Assembly: GCA_001640655.1 (NCBI GenBank)
Contig: LXGT01000024.1
Coordinates: forward strand, 62,001 to 126,000
Direction of reading: 5' to 3'
Origin: Endoconidiophora laricicola
Lineage: Eukaryota; Ascomycota; Sordariomycetes; Microascales; Ceratocystidaceae
Length of the DNA stretch: 64,000 nucleotides
Shown piece by piece: positions 34,738-48,664 of the stretch. The notes beneath the pieces were generated by a model. The model made no database searches. It saw only the letters and a list, made by a program, of their open reading frames with translations, and was not told where the DNA came from. The translations under genes and the position numbers were made by a program. The number at the start of each line of letters is the position of its first letter. Positions within the stretch are counted from its first letter, which is position 1.

Positions 34738-37700
34738 GAGCCAAACGAGCAGACCGCGGCCTCGTCTGAATCTGCAGTGCTGTAGCGCTACTTCTAGCGA
34801 AATTAGGCTCAAATTCAGCTGTCATACAGCAAATAAGAAAACAAACCAGCAGAAACAGCACACGCACTTGTCCTACAAAGACTTTTTTTTTTACAATGCA
34901 TGAGATGTTGCTACCTCCATTACCCCCTCACTCCTTCTCCATCCGTGTCTTTTGCCTACGTATCAAGCAACATGGAATATTGCGTACGGCAGCGGAGAGC
35001 AGACTTGCATCGTCAAACGAATGACCTCTACTTTTCCTCGCTTTTCTCTATATGTTTTACCTTGTTCTTTCATCCATGTCAAATGATTTGTCTACGGCGG
35101 CGGTTCTTCATGATCTTTTGTTATGTTTCTATCTTTCCTCGTCTTTTGTCCATTTGCTATTTTCTCTATGTTTCTACTGCGTTTTGGGGGTTATCTTGTC
35201 ATTTTTATGTTTGTTCGTTTTTGTCGGTCTGTCTTGCTTTCCTCGGTCACGACGTCTACTTTTTGATCGATCTCCTTATGTTTGGTTCAAGTGGGAATTG
35301 AAACCTGACGATAGGCCTGTAAATTACAATATAATAGCGGTCGATACTTGTATCGAGATACGCTAGAATTCATTTTCCGAATTCCTATCCATCAATATTG
35401 TCTGAGAACTCCGAAGTATAGCGTGTTGTGTAATAGTCAATGAATGTAACACAACTTGATCTATCCCCTTCCATGATTCAATCTGGTTGGTGTTACGCTC
35501 GCTCCCTAGCCGACACGATCGGTTGATAATGGAGCTATAACAATGTGCACAGCATTTACAAGTACGTATACTAATTTATAACCCAACGAAGACGCCGAAA
35601 CCCATGTGGTTGTTTTATGTACACGGAGTGCACAGATTCTGCACATGTCAGGGAATAAATAGCACTGGCCTTTCACAACGTTGCCTCCTTCCACCTTGGC
35701 CTAACACTTTTCGTTTCGTTGTATATTTCTGTATCGTTCACCATCCTTTTTTTTATTTTTTATTTATTTTATAAGTTAAGGTGTACCACATATTGTACAT
35801 ATCATTGTTGCTGGTGTCTCAACACGACAACACAGCCTTCTCCTTGGAGTGTACAACTGCCATTTTAAGATTCATACTTGAAAAAATGTCTACATATTGT
35901 CTATTGTCATGTCTGAAGATCTGCGAATATACATGATTCCAGTAGTTTTATATCAGGGTATCATGTATGTGCCAAGCGGCTGAATAAATACATATATCTT
36001 ACCAATTAAACAATACATTGTAAGTCGAGGCTATGGAATTATGTTGTGATTCGGAATGTTGCTCTTCTTATATCCAGAAGTGAGCAAATACGGGTATATC
36101 GGAATATCGCAGAATGTTGGGCCACCAATAGAAGCTAACGAGGCTACTATTGTATTAAGTAGGATCCTCTAATCAAGTCAGAAAGATGATATGACTGCTA
36201 AGGCAGCAGCATATCACATCATAGCAGCACACATTGTGAGCCAATGTTCGCTATAGCTTCATAGGTTTGATCTATACATCTAGATTTCAGAAATGGGGAA
36301 AAAAGACGTTCCAGTACTTCAACTCAAAACGGAGAAGGTGTGAAAAAGTAGGGTATCAGCATAATAAGGCACTCGTCAGGTGAGGCCATGAGTAAAATCA
36401 ATGGAGTCATGCGGAATAATGCAATGGTTGGTAGTTGAACACTCAAGCATAGTACACGTATATATGTCAAGGTTTATATCATTCAATGTATTGACATCTA
36501 TATTACATGTTTTGTTGTAAGTCCTGTATTCCAGTCAGAGTCATCAGTAAACTATTGCAGTGCTAACATTACATTAATATGTATCTAACCATTCGGAATA
36601 CACACCATCAGGCCATTTTTTGTTCCACAGTGTCAGCCCTGGAAGTAGAAGCAAGATATTTATAGCATTCGATAGGGGAATCTCCTGGTTAAAGCAATTA
36701 CCAATTGCTACCAATGCACATTGCGTTTTGCTATTTATTGTTTTATTAGATATCATTCTGTGAACAAACCCCATACTATTGAAGCTGTAGCAAAGTTTGG
36801 CCTACGGATATCTTTCTGATACAGCGAAACAAATAGCCTTCGGTGATGAAACATACTATAAGTTTCTTATTGCCCGATTTATTCACGTGATTTGAGTTGT
36901 TTTTCTTAGATGGCTTTCAACTCAAAGAGTACATAAGAATATCGACCGAAACTTTTTGATTAAAACATGAAGAAGAAAAAGAAGAGAAAGGGCGTTTCGC
37001 TTAAGCAGTATGAACTGTTTGTTAGGTACAAACGGTTATAGTATTCACTTTCCATCCCCTAGGAGGAACACTTGGTAAAAGATACATGTATCATTAGTAA
37101 GGTAGGGTAAATGCGAATGTTGAGAGATTGCTAGTGCCATTTTGCAACTTTCAGCTGCTTACTAAAGGGTGGAAAAGATCGTGCAGTGAAGAGCGAGTAT
37201 TAAAAGTCTGCCTACGAGATTAGATTGAGAATTCCTATAAAGCGGCCTAGACAGTAGGTTTCGTATAAACTACTACTGGAATACAATAAATTTATGTAGC
37301 TTATGTATGACCTTCTATGGTAATTTCCAGCATATACCAGCTGCTCATGATATCTGTATAAGAACGAAATAATATACAGCCAAAGATTGCGGTATTTGGT
37401 GACATGATAGTACAGACGTCCATTTGAGCATATATTGGCATGTAGTAGCAAGAATGCATTTCGGTTCAGTGATAATTGTCCGAATAAGGTTTATAAAGCT
37501 GCTGCTGTTATACAGAGGCCGAGGCCAAACTTAACAAGCCTCTTGAGTAAGATCGATAGCTGAGAAAGCTAGGAGGAGAGACTGTTGATCACAGGCAGAC
37601 AAACAGAAGATAGGCATTCCTCCTTTGAGCTACGACTGATATATAAAATCCTCTAGTCAGAGGAACAAGCTAGTTGGAGGGCCCAACTGTTTCGTTGTAG

Positions 37701-40700
37701 TGGAACGGCTGTAGGTTGAAAAGTGAGAGGCATGTTTTTTTTTCTCTTCTTTTTTTCAGTCTGCACTCGAGTGATTTATATGCCAAATCAATGAAGTAGT
37801 TAACATTTTATAGTTAGAGTGTTGATACAACTCTTTTCCAGGCACACAAAATTCGGATCAAAGCCATCGGACACATATCAAGCTGTAGCAAAGACAGCCT
37901 GTCAACTCAACAACAGGGGGGAACAGGGCCAATGCTAGACTAGAATCTGAGGCCACCATGACAGATAATTTGTATGCAACCATTGGTGAACACGATCCTC
38001 TCAGCTGGAAAAAGGGCGGCTTCCCGTGCAGCATAGCCGAGAAAGTCACACAATCGTTTGATGAGATAAAGCGACGTGGATAGAGGATGGCCTTCCTTTG
38101 GCTAAGATTATTCCACAAAAGGAGACTGCCGAGCCTAGAGAAATCATATATCTCGCTAAGAAACAGTAGCAGCAAAAACCCCCCTTTGGATGCCCATTGT
38201 CATGGAACTCACCTCCCTGCGTTAGTCATCAATTAGACTCGAGCGAGAGCTTTCCGAAAAATCAAGATATGACAACACATCTAGTATGAGGGGAAGAGAC
38301 GGTTTCCAGGCCTGAAATGGCAGTAATTGAAGTTGCAGCACAGAAACTACTTAGAATATGAGCCCCAATCTGGTCGGCCGAGGTTGGTTACACACGCATC
38401 TGCCCCCTTCAGATGTAACTTCCCTGTTCCCTGCTTTCCTTGCTTTTTGCACGGACAAATTCAACTAAGCGCCCTAGTAAAAGCAACCCTTAAGTGACTT
38501 GTAACTACTAAGATTATTTCAATGACTGATTTATATTGATGAGTTTGCTAGTTTCTTGAAAGTCTGCTTTATTTTGTGTAGATTGTGTGATTCATGCAAA
38601 CTTACGCTGTCTTAACTACTTTGGAGACCAAATCTTGTTATTCAATATGGACTTTACTTCCTCGACAGTTTCCTTGTTCCAAACCAGGATATGAGCTATA
38701 TGTCATGATTACCCGGCTAGTCAGTAGTATCTTGCCATGTGAAGTGTTATTCGTTGTCCATAGTTCTTGTGATGAACTGCGCGAGGAAGGCTTCTATACC
38801 GCTGCAACCATATATGAAATCACGCCCTCCCGTGTATATATCAAGCACTCATAGACTATAAGAATAATGGAAGATCGCTTTACGGTGTATCTTGTTTGTT
38901 ATTAGAAATTTATAAGATATTTACATCTGTGATAGAAATGATACTAGCCCTCTGAGAGTGTCTATGTTAAATTTCACCATGGCTTAGCGCTGCTAACAGA
39001 ACATAATTATAATACGCTCTAGTCATCGCTTAGGTTTCAGTGTCCAGCGAGATATTGTAAAGCGAGCCAACCAGACTCTCCAATACGATATAACAAAAAA
39101 AAGGTTGTTGTGTCTTATAATGCGACCCTTGTTAGGATAGAGATATGATGCTCTGTTCTCGCATGAACCCTAATGCGTCACTGGTGGCGATATACCCTCT
39201 TTTTTCAGTGGAAGTAGGAATCATCTAGTCTTTAATTGGCTTAGATTCGGCGTCTTACCTACGGTGCATGATCCGAACGTCTAGTGTGACAAACTATCGA
39301 GTGACGGCCAAATATAGCGGTCACGGATCGGTCTGTTGCTAGGTCTAGTGGTATCATATGTGATGAGCCACTTACCGCTGCCCATTAGTTGGCAATGCGT
39401 GATGCATGTTGCATGCAGTATACAGCAGGCTTTATTTCAGCTGCAATCATCGCTAGATGAGTGTTTATTTGTGTTTTGGGGCTACGTGGCAACCATGATG
39501 ATAGCTTGTATAGAGGAGGACTTCACTAACAACGCCGAAATTCTATATACGTCGCCGTATATTCTAGGCTGACATAAGGCGTAGCTCCACCATAGTGCCA
39601 TTAATTTTAATATGAGATAGATATAACGTGGCCAAATGGATGTATGCTCAAACATCGGCACTCGAAGTGGTTAGGTTTAACAAATAGTCATGTGCACTGA
39701 ACGCTCGTTTTCTATATCAGTCTCTAGATTGCCTTAATATTCTGACTAGCTGATCCGATTTACCTCGTTAATATGTGGCCGTTACTCTTCCCCACCTCTT
39801 ACTCTCATCCTATCTAAGATGCCTTGACTGTTAAAAGTAATAGGGTCGGGCTTGGTGGCACATTCTCGAATCATTACGCCTTCGTATAACCCTAATATAT
39901 AAGGTATGTCTTACTGTTAGTACTCAAATGCATTAGAATGAATAAGTAAACTATGTATATAGAAAATAATGGCCAAAGTCCGAGCCATATTCTCTCTGTC
40001 AACCGAAGCGATGTTGTTTTTTTATTTTTTATTTTTTATCTTTATTTTGGCTGTGAAGCAAGATATGGAATCATTATGCGTGCCTATTTTCCATTCCAGA
40101 ATAGTACTTCAGCCACTGGGCATATCATTCCCAGCGTCTCGGAGGTTAGTCGGTTCAAAGAGCGGCAAAACATGAAGCTAAGCAGACGCTAGAACAATAC
40201 TAAGACATTGTGATTCATCCCTCCGTCGTTTCCAAATAAACGCCGCCTCGGCGTTGGCTCTGCTGACGCTTATGTAGGCAGACTATTCCCCCCCTCCCTA
40301 CCACAGCGACCAGTCCAGACTCGGCTCCATGAACCTACCTCTGCCCAAGAAAAAAAAAGGTAGAGAAAAATTAGAAAAAGAAGTGCTACTACCTGTGTTT
40401 TTGGGGAGCTTAGTGGCTGCAAATAACATAACAGATAATACTTGACATTTCATCATACAAATGTCATTTGGCTTTAGTAAGAGTAACAACAGGATCAAAC
40501 TGACATGGGGATGGGGTTGAACCTAGCCATTCAGCAGCAGGTTGACAAAATAAGCCTGTTTTGTAAAGTGTCGCGGGGTCAAGTCGAGTGAACCAACCCA
40601 AGCGCTAGTCCATGGCGCTACGGAGTGTGTATCAAAGGCGAAGAGAATGCGTCTCTTCACATCGTATGTGCAAATCCATTGAATCAGTACTAGGAAGTGA

Positions 40701-42811
40701 ACTCATCCTTTGAATCTCCCAAATTTTATCTTGGATCAGGGACGTCAGTATATGGGCTTGCGAACAATAGTCTTTAGTTGACCATGTCCATGCCTGTCCT
40801 GTGTCGGGCTGACTTAGGCTACTTCTTTGTGTCTATCTTTGAAAAGAAAATAGTGGTAGTAGGTTTATGGATCCTTGATAATAGGAAGGCGTAGAGTAGA
40901 CCTGACCATAGCAATGAATAGTAATGGAATGAAATGCATTCTGTTTGTATTAGGTTTTCAAGCTTATCTTAGGTTGGTCTGGACTGACATTGATGCTTAT
41001 AGTCAGTGATATGATATTATGTTGCATGTAATATGAATAAATCAGCAATTGAAAAAAATATGAACAGAGGATCTAGGATCAATATATGACGATACTTACC
41101 AACTTGATAAAGAGAATAAATGGCAAGTGGAGTGATTGGGCAGCTACAAAGCCTACCACATGTGATCAGACAATTTAGATATCAATATGTTGCCTGGAGT
41201 TATTCACTAAACAAGCAATAGGCTAGCCATAGCCTAAATAACTTTTTTTCCAAAATTTTTGGTTTATTTGTTGGATGGATTTGACAGCACACTGGAGGGT
41301 TGACGTCGAGTATCTAGTGGTGCAACGACCAAAGATAAACAAAAATAAACGAGGCAGCAACATCAATGTCACTAGACCATCCATCGAGCATATACACCAA
41401 GCTTCTGTGGTCGCACTTCTAATAAAGAAATTGATCTATCATGTGTGTATGATTGTAGTGAAGATGCTCCGTATACTGGATTCAAGTGACATGAGTTGCT
41501 AATTAATAGATTGGCAGATATACATATCTGTTCGGCGGCTCGCTTAAGTAGTGTGGGAGTGTTTTAAGCAGGTAAAAAGATAAAAGAGAAACAAACCAGA
41601 CTGAAAATGTCCTTGTACTAGTTGGCTTGCCGGACGGCTGTTAATAGTAGATGCTCCTCTTTCCTCTCCGCCTACGGATCTAGTTTGTGCCTGCAAAAAG
41701 TGAGGAGGCGACGGGGGCTGGCCAAGTGACGAGTGGCTTGCTTAGACGCCTATCTGAATGTAGAGACTGTATGTCAGATTTGGCCAAAGTGAGTGAGGGA
41801 ATGAAGCGCTAATAGTGCTCTTCTTGGGTTTTACTGCCTATGAATTGATTTTTTTTTTCCCTTTTGTAAGGCAATCCAAGGCAAGCCTAGTTTAAGACCA
41901 TGTCGCTTGGCTTGACTGGGCAGGCGGTTCTGGACACACACTGCCTCTCCTCTTTCCTCCCATGAGCGAGCACATACGCACGACAGCTGGGAAACGATAT
42001 TTACCTACTAAGACAAATGACTGAAATGGGCTAACCGGGCTTTTGAAAACAAATGAAGTTAGGGGGGGCGTGAAATGGGGCCGTGATTTCGTTTTGGCTC
42101 TGTAAATGCGCTGTTGCGCAATCGTAAGTGCAGGGCCAAACTCCAGAATTGCACACTCGCGCACTTTTATTTTATTTTTTATTTTCTCTCTCTCCTTCTC
42201 AGGTAAAATTCTTCTTCCCACGCCAGGTTCAGGTCTAAAAAGACCCTTCTTCTCAGGAACAAACTAGCCATAAAAATAGGAAAGCACGCCGCCGTAATTC
42301 TCTTGGAGCCATTCGTTGTGTCGTTCGCTCCCACGCCTTCTCTCCTCTAGCTCTCCCGTCCTCTTATTATTTTCTTTCTCTACTTAATTCTTTCTTTCTT
42401 CCCTTCTGGCCTCCGACGATAGCTCAGGTCTGGGCCACCCTCGAACAAACAACGAAACGATCCGAGACCACGCAGGAGTGGCCATTGTAACCAAGCTCTA
42501 GTGTGACTACTACGACCACTGTCACTACTAACATCACACTTTATAATAGCTCATACATACTGCCTGTATACCTACACAATACCGTACCATAGCACTATAC
42601 TACATAGTGTTCTCAACATATCACCACCGTTTATATCATATCACAGGCCCTTCTAGCTTGTGTACTTGAGCCTAGAGGCCAGTAAAAGCAAACCTACTAT
42701 CAATATCACCACGACGTCCCACTGCTATCAGTTGCTCTAGGTAGCCATTTTTTTCTCCCTCTTCCTCTCTTCCTATCCCCTCTCCAATACCCATCGGCCG
42801 ATCTACGTTTG

Positions 42812-42841
42812 ATGCCACGGAAAATCAAGGGTGGCGTCTGA
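42812..42841 (+). other. Short upstream-type ORF (9 codons) in leader-like DNA
   Basis: ATG to TGA encoding MPRKIKGGV, downstream of a 600-bp CT-rich leader-like segment and 120 bp before a stem-loop. There is no GT donor that would make it a first exon of a longer gene. It could be a regulatory uORF in a long transcript or chance. Confidence 0.3.
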
Positions 42842-42961
42842 CGGGGCCCTGCTAGCATTGCCCATGATTTCGTGTTCTGCTGTTACTATAAGTCAACTTG
42901 CAACGGAATTTGTTCATAGTCAAGAGCGTTAGCACAGTCTTGATTTTTCTATTCTCATACT

Positions 42962-42992
42962 GCTGGGTGTGGCGGCATTAATCGCACCCAGC
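42962..42992 (+). ncRNA. Stem-loop with an 8-bp GC-rich stem; possible structured RNA element
   Basis: GCTGGGTG at 42962-42969 is the exact reverse complement of CACCCAGC at 42985-42992. With RNA pairing, U-G, G-C and G-U pairs extend the stem to 11, leaving a 9-base loop (CGGCAUUAA). It sits in leader-like DNA. No known RNA family was recognised. Confidence 0.35.
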
Positions 42993-43232
42993 TAAGTCGC
43001 CGTTGTCGCTCATGCCATGCTTCCTTTCTGATTAATATTGTATTCATGTCTCTTTTTTCTTTGTTTTAATTTTTATTCCATATCCTAGGAGCGTATCTTA
43101 GACATTTTTACATATGTACATACAGATTTATACTTTTTCTCTGCCCTCAACGAACGGATGTCCTGCCACTTTGCGACTGACCAATGTGAGCTTTTGCGAG
43201 ATTCTGACCATATATTAATGCTGGAATACAGG

Positions 43233-43251
43233 CCCCCCCCCCCCCNCCCCC
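43233..43251 (+). repeat. Poly(C) run interrupted by an ambiguous base
   Basis: C13, one undetermined base at 43246, then C5. The ambiguity shows the homopolymer was hard to sequence, so its length is unreliable. A C9 run follows at 43383-43391. Confidence 0.85.
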
Positions 43252-45664
43252 TCCTTCCACTCGGGGCATCTTTGCTGAATAGAGGAGCATAATAGAAAGT
43301 GTCTGGCTTGCCTTGGCCCCTCACTTTTAGGCTGACTGACTGGCTAGGCTTCGGCCCGTGTGTCTTCATGCTTCCTTCGACGCCCCCCCCCTCTTGGGCT
43401 TTGCGTTGTTTCTTCTCTCTCTTTTTTTCGGTTTTTTATTTCCTCCATTCTCCCTGTTTCTATATTCATGTTGCTTTGTCTTTCCCGACCCACCAGTGAC
43501 TTATGATGCTTGTGTCCTTCTTGGTAACTTAGCGATAGTAACAATTAATGGAAACGTCATACTTATTTATCTTTGATTAGTTCTTTTTACTACTATTGAG
43601 AGCTGCTGTTTAGTATCGATTATATCTATACCGGTCCTAACATGACAAAGCAAACTCGGAAGTAAAGTTAGTCTGCGGTCTAGCAAGCTCGATCTAGCTT
43701 CCAAACAACGTCGTCGGACAATGGCTACCCTTCTAGCGAGGCTGGAGTAATAAGGAACTAGGGGCGGGATCCAGATGCTGTGCCCTCAGTGGCCGAGGAC
43801 AACCACCTCACAGATGCTCGATCCTACGTGCTGCCTGTTCTGTTCCTTTACGTAGGAGAAGAGATGAGGAGAAGTACAAAAACACTAGAGAATAGCCCGG
43901 CTTTGACCCAGCCGCCAACAGACGCCTAATGATAAGAGTAGTAGGTAGGTATTGTTTGCTGTGGATTCCCATTAGCATCATTACTGAAAATAGCGGTATC
44001 ACTAGCAGTAGTGACAGTAGTACTGAAGCATAAGCAAGAGCAGGGCCACTGGGACTAGACAGGCAAACGAGGAGTGACGTGCTTCTCCCAGTTGCAATGG
44101 CATGCATCATTGCTATTATTTCTACGGTAGCAAGTGATACTGAGAACAGATATATCATTATACACATAGAGTTTGTATTATGATCACTAGCATAACTACT
44201 ACTTCTGCTCGTCACCCTGATACTATTACAACTGGCACTTATACTGCTACTACTGCCACTCACCCTGACTGGATATATAGAACTACAGAGACACAACAGT
44301 GTGGCTCTGGTAGCCTTTTTCTCGGCAGGATGAAACAAGGGACAACAGATTTACTATAAGCTTCAGAAGCCATGTCTTTCTCTATGCATCTGTTATGTCG
44401 TATGTATGGCCACACTTATATAAGGATGGATACATGCAAATGTGTTTGGAGCATAATGTACAGCACGTACATAGTGTGCTGACCTATCTATAGGTAGTTC
44501 TGGATCTGGTGTAAAAGAGAGCTGGCACTTAGTGACCGCATTATTAGGTTTCTCGCAGTTGCGAACTTAACCAAATGCCTAGTCATAATGAATGGGAAGT
44601 ATGAATGGTATCTATAACGGTCGTAATGACAAAAACGGAAGTAGTACCGGAAGTGGTGCTAAGCCAGGGGAGGCGAGCGAGGGGTGTCGTTCATGAGGAG
44701 TGACTAGAGTATTTTGCAGTACGTGGGAGTGTTGAAAGCAGTAGCTGGTAGGTAGGTTGACTACAAAAGCTTACAGCCCTTGTCCAAATAGCATGCTTGA
44801 GCAGTGCTACCACAGGCTGGTTTATAGCAGCACAGAAGTCAAATTTTGGGCAAATAAGAGAAAGAGTCTGTCCTTGAAAAAGGCCGGCCATTGGGGGCCG
44901 TACGACGGTTACTTGGATACCAAGCCATTTCCTAGTACAGTACATGGGGAGATGCAACAAGCCTAGTATGGTTGTAGTGTACATATAATATCCTTACATT
45001 GAACATCCATGACTATAGAAAGTCGCGGCTGAATTCACAACATGTTGTTTGCGGCTATACTTCATGATGCAGCTGTGGTGGTTTTTACCAAACCGCATAC
45101 ATGTCTGTATGCATACTAATACGGATACATGCATTTATATGTAATAATATTCAATCGTCACTCATTAGCAGCCTGCTAGCTAGCACCAGCATCAGCACCA
45201 GTAAAATATAATTGGTAGCAGCAGAGTATCTGCAGGTCATACATAATACGCACGCATCACATACATATGTACATACATAGTACATATAGACACGTACAAT
45301 GTAATCATGCTGAAAATAGTGTATGACTATACCATTAGGCGCATCTAACGCCAGTGTATATACATATAAACACTCACTAAGGTCTTCTTTTCTCTTTGTC
45401 CCCTTGACCTGAATTTACAATGTGCACCGAATGAACTTCGGCCTTCCTCGCGTTCTTCTAGAATCTGGCTATTGATCCTAGAGTGGCCATGAGCATCTGG
45501 GAACCCGCATCTGCGCTACAAAATGTTACAGGCAGAAGTATGCAAAGCATGCACGGAGCAAAGCAAAACAACAGGCATAAGCGCTCACTGAGGTAACGAA
45601 ACTCACTGCCACTTCCACTGCAACTCTCAGAACTTTCGTTTCTTGGAGTCAAACTTAAATCTGC

Positions 45665-45721
45665 CTGGACCTTGACCTAGACCTGAACCAGAGCCTAAGT
45701 CTGAGCCTGAGCCTAGGATCT
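45665..45721 (+). repeat. Degenerate hexanucleotide (GAGCCT/GACCT) repeat
   Basis: A run of related 5-6 base units, including GACCTAGACCTGAAC, then AGAGCCTAAGTCTGAGCC and TGAGCCTAG. Imperfect and short; no coding frame uses it convincingly. Confidence 0.5.
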
Positions 45722-48653
45722 GGCCTGACTTTCTATTGCTCCCCTCTCAAGCAGTTTTAATCTCTCGTCTTCTTTTTCTTCCTTGGGATATTAGTGACTT
45801 GTCGTTTGTTGTCTTGTAGTGTCTTGTTTTTTTCTCTCTTCCTCTTTCTGTCCCTACTCCTAATTTCTTCATGTATGGCGTTCCGCCCCTCTCAAAGAGC
45901 GTTTGAAGAGAGTCTCCCATCAGAGACTCCAGCTGGGTTGTCCCAACTACTTGGGAGTGTCTATTGTTGCGGTTTATGCGAAACATAGCACAGGGCTTTT
46001 ACTACCCGGACATGCGAGAGACCGAGAGTGAAAGCCGGAGACTACCACGCGCTAGATATAGTAATTACGACGAAGGGACTCGACCTCTGAGGGAATACCC
46101 AACATCATATATCCAGCTGCAGTGCGATCGTGTTCGCCGTTTTTTTTTAAACTATCTTATTTTTCATCGCTTCTAGTCTTTTTGGCCACCCACTACTTAA
46201 CACCTAACGAGCGGACCAAGCCTCAATAAGTGCATGGATGAGACATCAGGTCGAACAAAGCTATCGAAATAGTGTCCTCTGTAGAGACTCGAGACTGACT
46301 TAAGCTTCAAGACTTTATTTTCTGTCAAGATGGGTACATAAAGTCTGGCACTGCCTCATCGGAGCACAGTATCGTCCCATTCATCTCTCCACTGAGAAAG
46401 AACCTGTCACCTTGAGACAATTCATGTCATCTCACCCTACCTCGTCCAATCCGCAGTCCAATGTCAGGCACCACAAATTAGGCAGTCTCTCTTCTTGTTC
46501 TGTCTTTTTCGGCCTAGACTTAACCTTGTCTACGAGACACCATCTTCAACTATATATCGACGGACAGACTTTCATTTATCAAGAAAGCCAAGAGAAAGAG
46601 GGAGAAAACAACAGACAGTAGGAATTTTGAAATCTCTCTATCACGTCTCTGCGAGCCAATAGTCACCATATAGCTGGCTGCAGCTATACTTGCTTTGCTA
46701 GGGACCTTAGCTTGCTTCTCAGCGTGGAAAGAAACCTTCATCTTCTTCTTACGCTATAAAACTATACGCATGTGACAAAGTTTATATGTTTACACGCAGA
46801 TACTTTGGTGGTGTTCATGTATGACGACGCTTTAACAATTAGTATTCCGCTGCAACGTTCTGTGTTGTATGAGCATCGTATCACATACCCTATCACTATA
46901 TTGTTCTCTCGAATCAGCATCTAAGAGAGCCTCTTATATTGACTAAGGATTCAAGGCGTACCTGGGGCTTAACAAGAGAGTCTGAGCTACATCGAGCTTT
47001 GGTAGTTGCAGTTCGCACAGGAAAGGCTTGCAGGATAACCAGTGTACAATTCAGACTTGTACATCTCCTCTCATGCAGAGCCTAACATCCATCTTCTCTC
47101 CACTTTCGGTCGAATCCTATTATTAATTACCTCTTCCCTTTTGCTCTGCTCCTAGAACTTCGTAGTCCACAGATCGGAGTCCTCTCTCCTCAACTACAGC
47201 TAGATTAAACCGTAGACTTATCAACTTCTCTCCCTAATAAACACCCCGGGGTGTGTCCCATATCGAATTTCTAGGAAACAAAGTAAAGTAAATCAGAGAA
47301 ACAAAGAAATAACTCAAAAAAATTGAATCAAAACAGTGCAAAAAAGACCCTGCGTGTCTATCCGCAGTTACCGCCGCTGGACAGCCTTGCATTCTGATTC
47401 TTCAGCGGAAGTCAGCCGTCTTAATACTGACAGTCTGTGTTCCTGCCTGCGAAGCCTGGTCACGTACAACTTCCTGGACCGTCACTTGTCTTCACCTGTC
47501 CATACCCCCCCCTTCTTACCCCCAAGGGACTCTCATCCTCATCACATCCCAACAGCAAACACGCAAACACTTCACTTGTGCATCTGATGCTGGTTTTTTT
47601 TACTACAGTTGTTATTGATATAGCTGTTGCTACCCACCTACCGGCTCGCTTGCATTGAGTTTCCGCCTTCCTCCTCCACTCACCCAACCTAGTCACTAGC
47701 TACGCACGCCGCACCACCATTCCGGGCATAAAGCAAGAGGCAAGAGGGTAAGGGTACCTAGCACAACTATTATATCGCCAGCTTGGCTGCGGCCGGGTTC
47801 CTGCCATCAGACACTGGGAAACTTGAAGATCATATTCTACATGAGGCCACATTCTTTTCTAGGGAGTTTCTCTACAATTACTGATGTAGTTGCCATCAGA
47901 ACGCACACACCCCCATTTCCCCCCATCTTCAACTCAACCCTCCCCTACTTTGTTTGTCTTATTATAACAGACACCCATAATAGTGATAGTAATACTAGTG
48001 GGTAGTAGCGATGGTAGTTCATTCTACTATAGCCGCTAAAGCACCAGCAACATATCTTTTCGATCGTCCTCCTCTTGTTCGCTGGCCTGCAGAGAATCTG
48101 TGCTGGCATTACTGCCCTAACATCACAACCTAAATGCTCTAGTATTGCAGGTAGCTTTCTCTTCGTTTCGTTTTGTAGGTGCCAGCCAACTACGAACCTT
48201 TATTTCACTTGGGCGTCTAGTGGCCCTTCGAATCCTCTGTGGTACCGGACCCTGCTTCGATCTTCAGTTTTCTCTGCTGGTCTTGGTATACATAACACAT
48301 GTACATTACATTATTACATTATATTATATGCAAAACCGACTGCGTCTACCATCCTACCTATGTAGACACACCCATACCTGGATACACGTATTACTTGCCT
48401 TTTGACTTCCAGAATACTCTTATGCTGTCCCTTCTATCTGTACAGCTAATACGTTGTGGTATAGTTGACCGGAAACTGTTTGCTTGGTTTCTATTAGGCC
48501 TCAATAGTCTAATAAAGACATCATATCTCGCTTTTGAGATTTTGTTCGCCTTTTTAGGGCCAGCCTCCTATCACGTTGGCCGACGACGACTGCCATCTGT
48601 CAACCAGCTTCATCACCAGTGAAGTGGGACAAGCCGACAAACCACCCCTCATC

Positions 48654-48664
48654 TATATAAAAGG
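48654..48664 (+). promoter_or_regulatory. Strong TATA box upstream of the zinc-finger-like gene
   Basis: TATATAAAAGG, close to the TATAWAAR consensus, 586 bp upstream of the ATG at 49250. If used, the leader would be about 0.55 kb, or shorter if an intron lies between. A C11 run and an ambiguous base lie inside that leader. Confidence 0.5.

Noticed and set aside
39331..39360. GGTCTAGTGGTATCAT, resembling the A box of fungal tRNA genes
   Set aside because: No B box (GGTTCGANNC) follows at a suitable distance, and no cloverleaf or acceptor stem could be drawn.
43808..44338. 176-codon minus-strand frame with hydrophobic stretches
   Set aside because: Starts at TTG, is Ser/Leu-rich from simple trinucleotide-like DNA, and shows no domain, splice context or leader. 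Probably chance in a long non-coding region.
47336..48622. Frames of 80-107 codons upstream of the zinc-finger-like gene
   Set aside because: Low-complexity, Pro/Ser/His-rich or AT-derived; they lie in pyrimidine-rich leader-like DNA and show no splice partners.
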